The notes under the pieces are model-generated. The model made no database searches. It had not been told where the DNA came from and worked only from the letters and a program-made list of their open reading frames with translations. A stretch of 22,999 nucleotides of DNA from Physcia stellaris (taxonomy: Eukaryota; Ascomycota; Lecanoromycetes; Caliciales; Physciaceae), in assembly GCA_018902385.1 (NCBI GenBank), contig JABSSW010000116.1, forward strand, positions 1 to 22,999, given 5' to 3'. Position 1 is the stretch's first letter, and each line of letters starts with the position of its first letter. This document shows, in pieces, positions 20,030 through 22,999 of this stretch. The translations under genes and the position numbers were made by a program.

Positions 20030-20446
20030 GTTACATGTGAAATTGAAATCAATGTTTCGAAACAATCAGATTCTTTTTAGATTTGAAAATTCTTTGTTGT
20101 TTTCGTTAACGAAATCGACAATCGATATTTTCATTTGATGAATCTGTATAATTCTCATCGATATCGAATTCGAAAATGTAAATCAATGTGTAAAATTTAA
20201 TTTTCTTGATTTTGTCATTCAGTGTGTTGATTTTATTTCGTTGCGCTTTTTTTTATTTTTTTTTGAATCATTCGAAAGTCGATTTTAAATAAATATTTCA
20301 ACATAAATCTGAATGTAATACGTTCGCGCTATCGAACAATTAACTCGTGCGTTAATCTTGAATACGCGTTTGCGTAACGCAAGTGCTTGACATTAATAAT
20401 GAATGTAATTCAAATGTAACATAGTTATAAGCGCACGTTTAATAGA

Positions 20447-20479
20447 AACGTCATGAATTGATGTCATAATCATGACGTT
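20447..20479. repeat. 10-bp perfect inverted repeat in the putative LTR
   Basis: AACGTCATGA (20447-20456) and TCATGACGTT (20470-20479) are exact reverse complements, 13 nt apart. More CGTCAT/ACGTCA copies follow at 20488-20493 and 20501-20506. They resemble CRE/ATF-type sites and may be LTR regulatory elements, which is inference. Confidence 0.5.
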
Positions 20480-20756
20480 AATCAAAGCGTCATAATTATT
20501 ACGTCAAATACGAATATAAATAGACTGTTCATTTTTTTTCTCGTTGAGTTTCAACGATTAATTTTACATTTACAGTATTCATACGATGCTGATAATTAAT
20601 AATTGAAATTTATTAAATTTCACGTTTTTCAATAGTTCGATGCGCTATCGTAAAGCTAATACATTATTGAAATTTGCTTTACGTCAGCGCGTCTAAATTT
20701 TTACAATTCTAATCGTTTCATTTTTCGAAAAGAAAGATTCGAGATTTATTAGCATC

Positions 20757-21938
20757 ATGATTGAATCAAATATCAACATTTCAGATTTTAGAGTAAAAAA
20801 TCTTGATGATGTTTCAAATATTTCAAATAGTTTTATTTTTTCGAGTTGAAGCGACGTGAATCAAACTCAACAAAACATTTTTATTATCGACAATGCGACG
20901 ACGCAAAACATTTTGAAACAAATGACAATTTGCTGAAAATTTAACGATGAAATCGTTCCAATTGCGAATTCAGATTCGAACAAATCAAAACGCAACGTAA
21001 TTCGTTATCGCATCGCAAACGCAATCAATATCAATTGTATTTATCGTTCATTTCAAAAACGAAAATTCAAAAACAATTTTTTATAAAGACGAAAGCGAGT
21101 GAACATATTCGTTGATTTCGCGAAATCGAATTCGAATTTCTGACGTGTTTTAATTATTTTATGAATGATCGATCGAAAATTCTTTGATGCATGTCATCGT
21201 TGCGAAAAAAATTCTCAATTTCAATGATTCAATCGCATCGACAACGATAAAGACTTGAAAAATATTTTTTACGATTATTACAAATTTTTTTTTTGAATTT
21301 GATAGCAAATTCAATGATCGTCGATTCGTCGTTTACGAAAATTGAAAACGAATTCGTCAACGTGCGAATCAAAAATGTTTAATTTCAAAATGAATTCGAG
21401 AAATATGAAATTCATTTGTCGTTTTTTGATTTAATTATTCGATCAATTTTTCTTTTGTAAACTATCATTATCGTTGAAAAAAAGTTGTTAAATATCGAAA
21501 AATATCGATTTAAAAAAAAACTTGTTTGCGAAAATTGTCATGTTGAAAAAGATTTTTGAACGCGAACGACGAACAAATTCGCGTGTTCAAAATAATCAAA
21601 ACATTTTTCAAGCAAAAAAAAAACAAAAACAAAAATAAAAAGCAATTTCAACAACAAAATCAACAGCAAAATCAATCGCAAAATCGTTTCAATCAAAACA
21701 TTTTTCACGATTTCAACGCAATACGCATGCGAAAAACAAGAAAACGCAATGAAAATGATCAAAATACAAAATCAACGTGTTATCGATATCATCGCAAAAA
21801 TCATTATGTTTTCGATTGTAAAATTGATGTAAATGAATCGAATAATCAACATATCATCGTTGTCGTCAACGTCACATTTGAGTCAAAAAAAAATCAAGTT
21901 TCGCGAACGCTTCGCAAGCGAAACAAAAAAAATCAATA
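20757..21938 (+). pseudogene. gag-like region of the retrotransposon, broken
   Basis: Seen: an ATG-initiated frame at 20757 with TGA stops at 20847 and 20934 and TAA at 21084. From about 21295 a second frame reads to TAA 21937 with internal stops at 21343, 21391, 21406, 21427, 21475 and 21544 (all TGA) and one TAA at 21511. It includes a Gln-rich stretch (about 21640-21690) and a zinc-knuckle-like CYRYHRKNHYVFDC at 21778-21819. In the knuckle pattern CX2CX4HX4C the second Cys is Tyr (TGT to TAT would explain it). Known: gag of Ty3 elements ends in such a knuckle. Dead copy. Confidence 0.7.
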
Positions 21939-21998
21939 AAAATTCGAAATCTTATCGTGATTCAAGACTGAATCAGATTTTTGAAAAATGAGCGACTT

Positions 21999-22385
21999 GT
22001 TCGCGCGTTCGTAAATTCTGAAATCAAAATCAATTTTATCAATCAAGTTTTTGTCACTCAATGAGAAATGCAATCGATAAACGAAATTATTTTATCGTTA
22101 TCGAATTTTCTGAATGAACAAAGTCGCTATTGTCATCAAACGCATGAACTCATTTACAACATAATAAATTCGTGAAATCAACATCGTCAATGCAAAATTT
22201 TGTTCTATGCAATTGATTATATTGAATCGAATTTTATTTTGAATATGTCTATGTTGATTGTCGAAAACATATTAATGAATTCGGCGAAAAGCAATTGACG
22301 TTTCAAAATCAAATTCAAAAAATTTCAAATTGATACGTCTAGGCAATTTGCAAAAAACTTAAAGAATCACGAACAAATATTCGCG
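21999..22385 (+). pseudogene. retrotransposon aspartic-protease-like segment, inactivated
   Basis: The frame is continuous with the RT frame downstream. RAFVNSEIKINFI stands where Ty3-type proteases have a DSG-type active site (for example A-L-V-D-S-G-A), so the catalytic Asp appears to be Asn and the Gly to be Glu. Later LFYAIDYIESNFILNMSMLI matches the expected second half, where a G-x-D-x-I-L-G-type motif is changed. TGA stops lie at 22062, 22173 and 22296, each where the family commonly has Trp. Confidence 0.65.
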
Positions 22386-22999
22386 TTGATGTGTGCAAAA
22401 ATCGAAAAGCAATCGAAAAAACAAAAATTTAAAATTACGAAAATGTCAAAACAATTAAAGAATTTAAAAAGTCAATTTGACGACATTAAGACAAATATTT
22501 TATTCGAATTAAATAAAAATGATCATGTTATTGATTTGAAAAAGAACGAAAAATCGTCGTTCATGTCGTTGTATAATTTATCACAAAATGAACTAGCGAA
22601 GTTTCGACGTTACATCGAAAATGTTTTGATCAAAAAATGAATTAAACATTCAATTTTTTTCGTTGACGCGTCGATATTTTTTGTATCGAAAAAAAATGAA
22701 AATTTTCGTTTTTGTGTAAATTATCGAGATTTGAATGCGATGATTATCAAAAATCGTCATTCATTATTTCTAATCACAAAGATTTTGAATCGTTTTAGTG
22801 ATGTCAAAAAATTCATCAAAATCGATTTGAAAAATGCTTATCATCGAATTCGCATCAAGCAAAACGACGAATGAAAAACGACGTTTCGCACGCGATATGA
22901 ACATTTTGAATATCAAATCATGTTTTTTGAATTAATCAATGTTTCAACAATTTTTCAAATTTATATCAATAAGATTTTGCGAAAACTTGTCGACGTTAT
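22386..22999 (+). pseudogene. Ty3-type reverse transcriptase, N-terminal half, inactivated and cut by the window
   Basis: The frame runs to the window end with TGA stops at 22638-22640 and 22872-22874. Seen: the leader with YNLSQNELAKFRRYIE, then FFVSKKNENFRFCVNYRDLN (RT block 1), ILNRFSDVKKFIKIDLKNAY and HRIRIKQNDE (blocks 2-3, with the first catalytic-type Asp), TTFRTRYEHFEYQIMFFELI (block 4, family consensus F-R-T-R-Y-G-H-F-E-Y, here Gly to Glu) and INKILRKLVDV. The YxDD active site would follow just beyond the window. Known: copies RNA to cDNA for element transposition. This copy cannot. Confidence 0.85.

Larger units (their letters stand above)
19814..20580 (+). repeat. putative 5' LTR (boundaries approximate)
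   Basis: A possible left end is TGTGACGTCATGATG at 19814, with the palindrome TGACGTCA at 19816-19823. A TATA-like TATAAATAG at about 20516-20524 would fit the LTR promoter. A possible right end (TATTCA) lies near 20576-20581, before the gag-like frame. The 3' LTR is not in the window, so direct comparison, which would fix the ends, is not possible. No primer-binding site is certain. Confidence 0.35.
19783..22999 (+). mobile_element. Ty3-type (Metaviridae-like) LTR retrotransposon, left part, heavily mutated
   Basis: Seen: base composition changes sharply after the last ordinary CC at 19781-19782, and the rest of the window is AT-rich and almost without CC or GG. In order it holds a putative LTR, a gag-like region with a zinc knuckle (21778-21819), a protease-like segment (from about 21999) and the first half of a reverse transcriptase running off the window. 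The order gag-protease-RT and RT motifs (FCVNYRDLN, IDLKNAYHRIRI) place it in the Ty3 group. Every domain is interrupted by stops. The right half, including the RT active-site YxDD, integrase and the 3' LTR, is outside. Inactive here; whether intact relatives exist in this genome is unknown. Confidence 0.85.

Noticed and set aside
20757-21938. Classical CpA-type RIP as the explanation
   Set aside because: CpA is abundant and stops are mostly TGA rather than TAA or TAG.
19783-22999. Mitochondrial or bacterial origin for the AT-rich end
   Set aside because: The order gag-protease-RT, the LTR-like features and the specific CC/GG loss fit a mutated nuclear retrotransposon.
21999-22999. TGA read as tryptophan (alternative genetic code)
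   Set aside because: Nuclear genes in the window, such as the lysozyme, kinase and membrane protein, end at TGA, and other residues of the element are changed in the matching G-to-A/C-to-T way.
1-22999. tRNA, rRNA or CRISPR arrays
   Set aside because: I saw no cloverleaf-like B-box pattern, rRNA core sequence or regular repeat-spacer array. A dedicated covariance search could still find a tRNA I missed.

Overview
The window looks like nuclear DNA of a filamentous ascomycete (Pezizomycotina). Genes on both strands carry short introns of about 53-77 nt with GT donors, CTGAC or TACTAA(T/C) branch sites and AG acceptors. The recognisable families are typical of such fungi: a GH24 lysozyme, an unspecific-peroxygenase-like heme protein, a P450, a HET-like fragment, small secreted proteins and a small kinase. 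The 3' end is a heavily mutated Ty3-type LTR retrotransposon.

Layout. 1-669 (+): 3' part of an alpha/beta-hydrolase gene, one frameshift, one intron. 1494-1869 (+): unidentified decayed coding fragment. 2287-2757 (-): small secreted protein gene with two compensating frameshifts. About 3494-3866 (-): remnant resembling a HET domain. 4343-5229 (+): small protein kinase with one intron, atypical catalytic loop. 7163-9025 (+): P450 pseudogene. 10359-10853 (+): intact secreted protein with 8 cysteines. 10856-11220 (-) and 11512-11775 (+): unidentified fragments. 12248-13844 (-): peroxygenase-like gene, five exons, several frameshifts. 13845-16992: gene-poor, weak fragments. 16993-17882 (+): intact three-exon GH24 lysozyme with a duplicated 6-Cys module. 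18482-19662 (-): intact two-exon multi-pass membrane protein. About 19783-22999: AT-rich left part of a Ty3-type element (putative LTR, gag with zinc knuckle, protease, start of reverse transcriptase).

The genes do not form an obvious pathway. There is no polyketide synthase, NRPS or terpene synthase, so the P450 and peroxygenase are not evidence of a biosynthetic cluster. Four genes (kinase, secreted 8-Cys protein, lysozyme, membrane protein) read cleanly. The hydrolase, the 2287-2757 protein, the P450 and the peroxygenase carry frameshifts, many of them one extra base in a short mononucleotide run. These may be real decay or base-calling errors.

The most striking signal is in the retrotransposon. 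Over about 3.2 kb I count one CC and two GG dinucleotides, while CpA and CpG stay common. All five stops in the protease/RT frame are TGA, at positions where tryptophan is expected. This fits strand-symmetric C-to-T mutation of the 5' C in CpC, unlike the usual CpA preference of repeat-induced point mutation (RIP).
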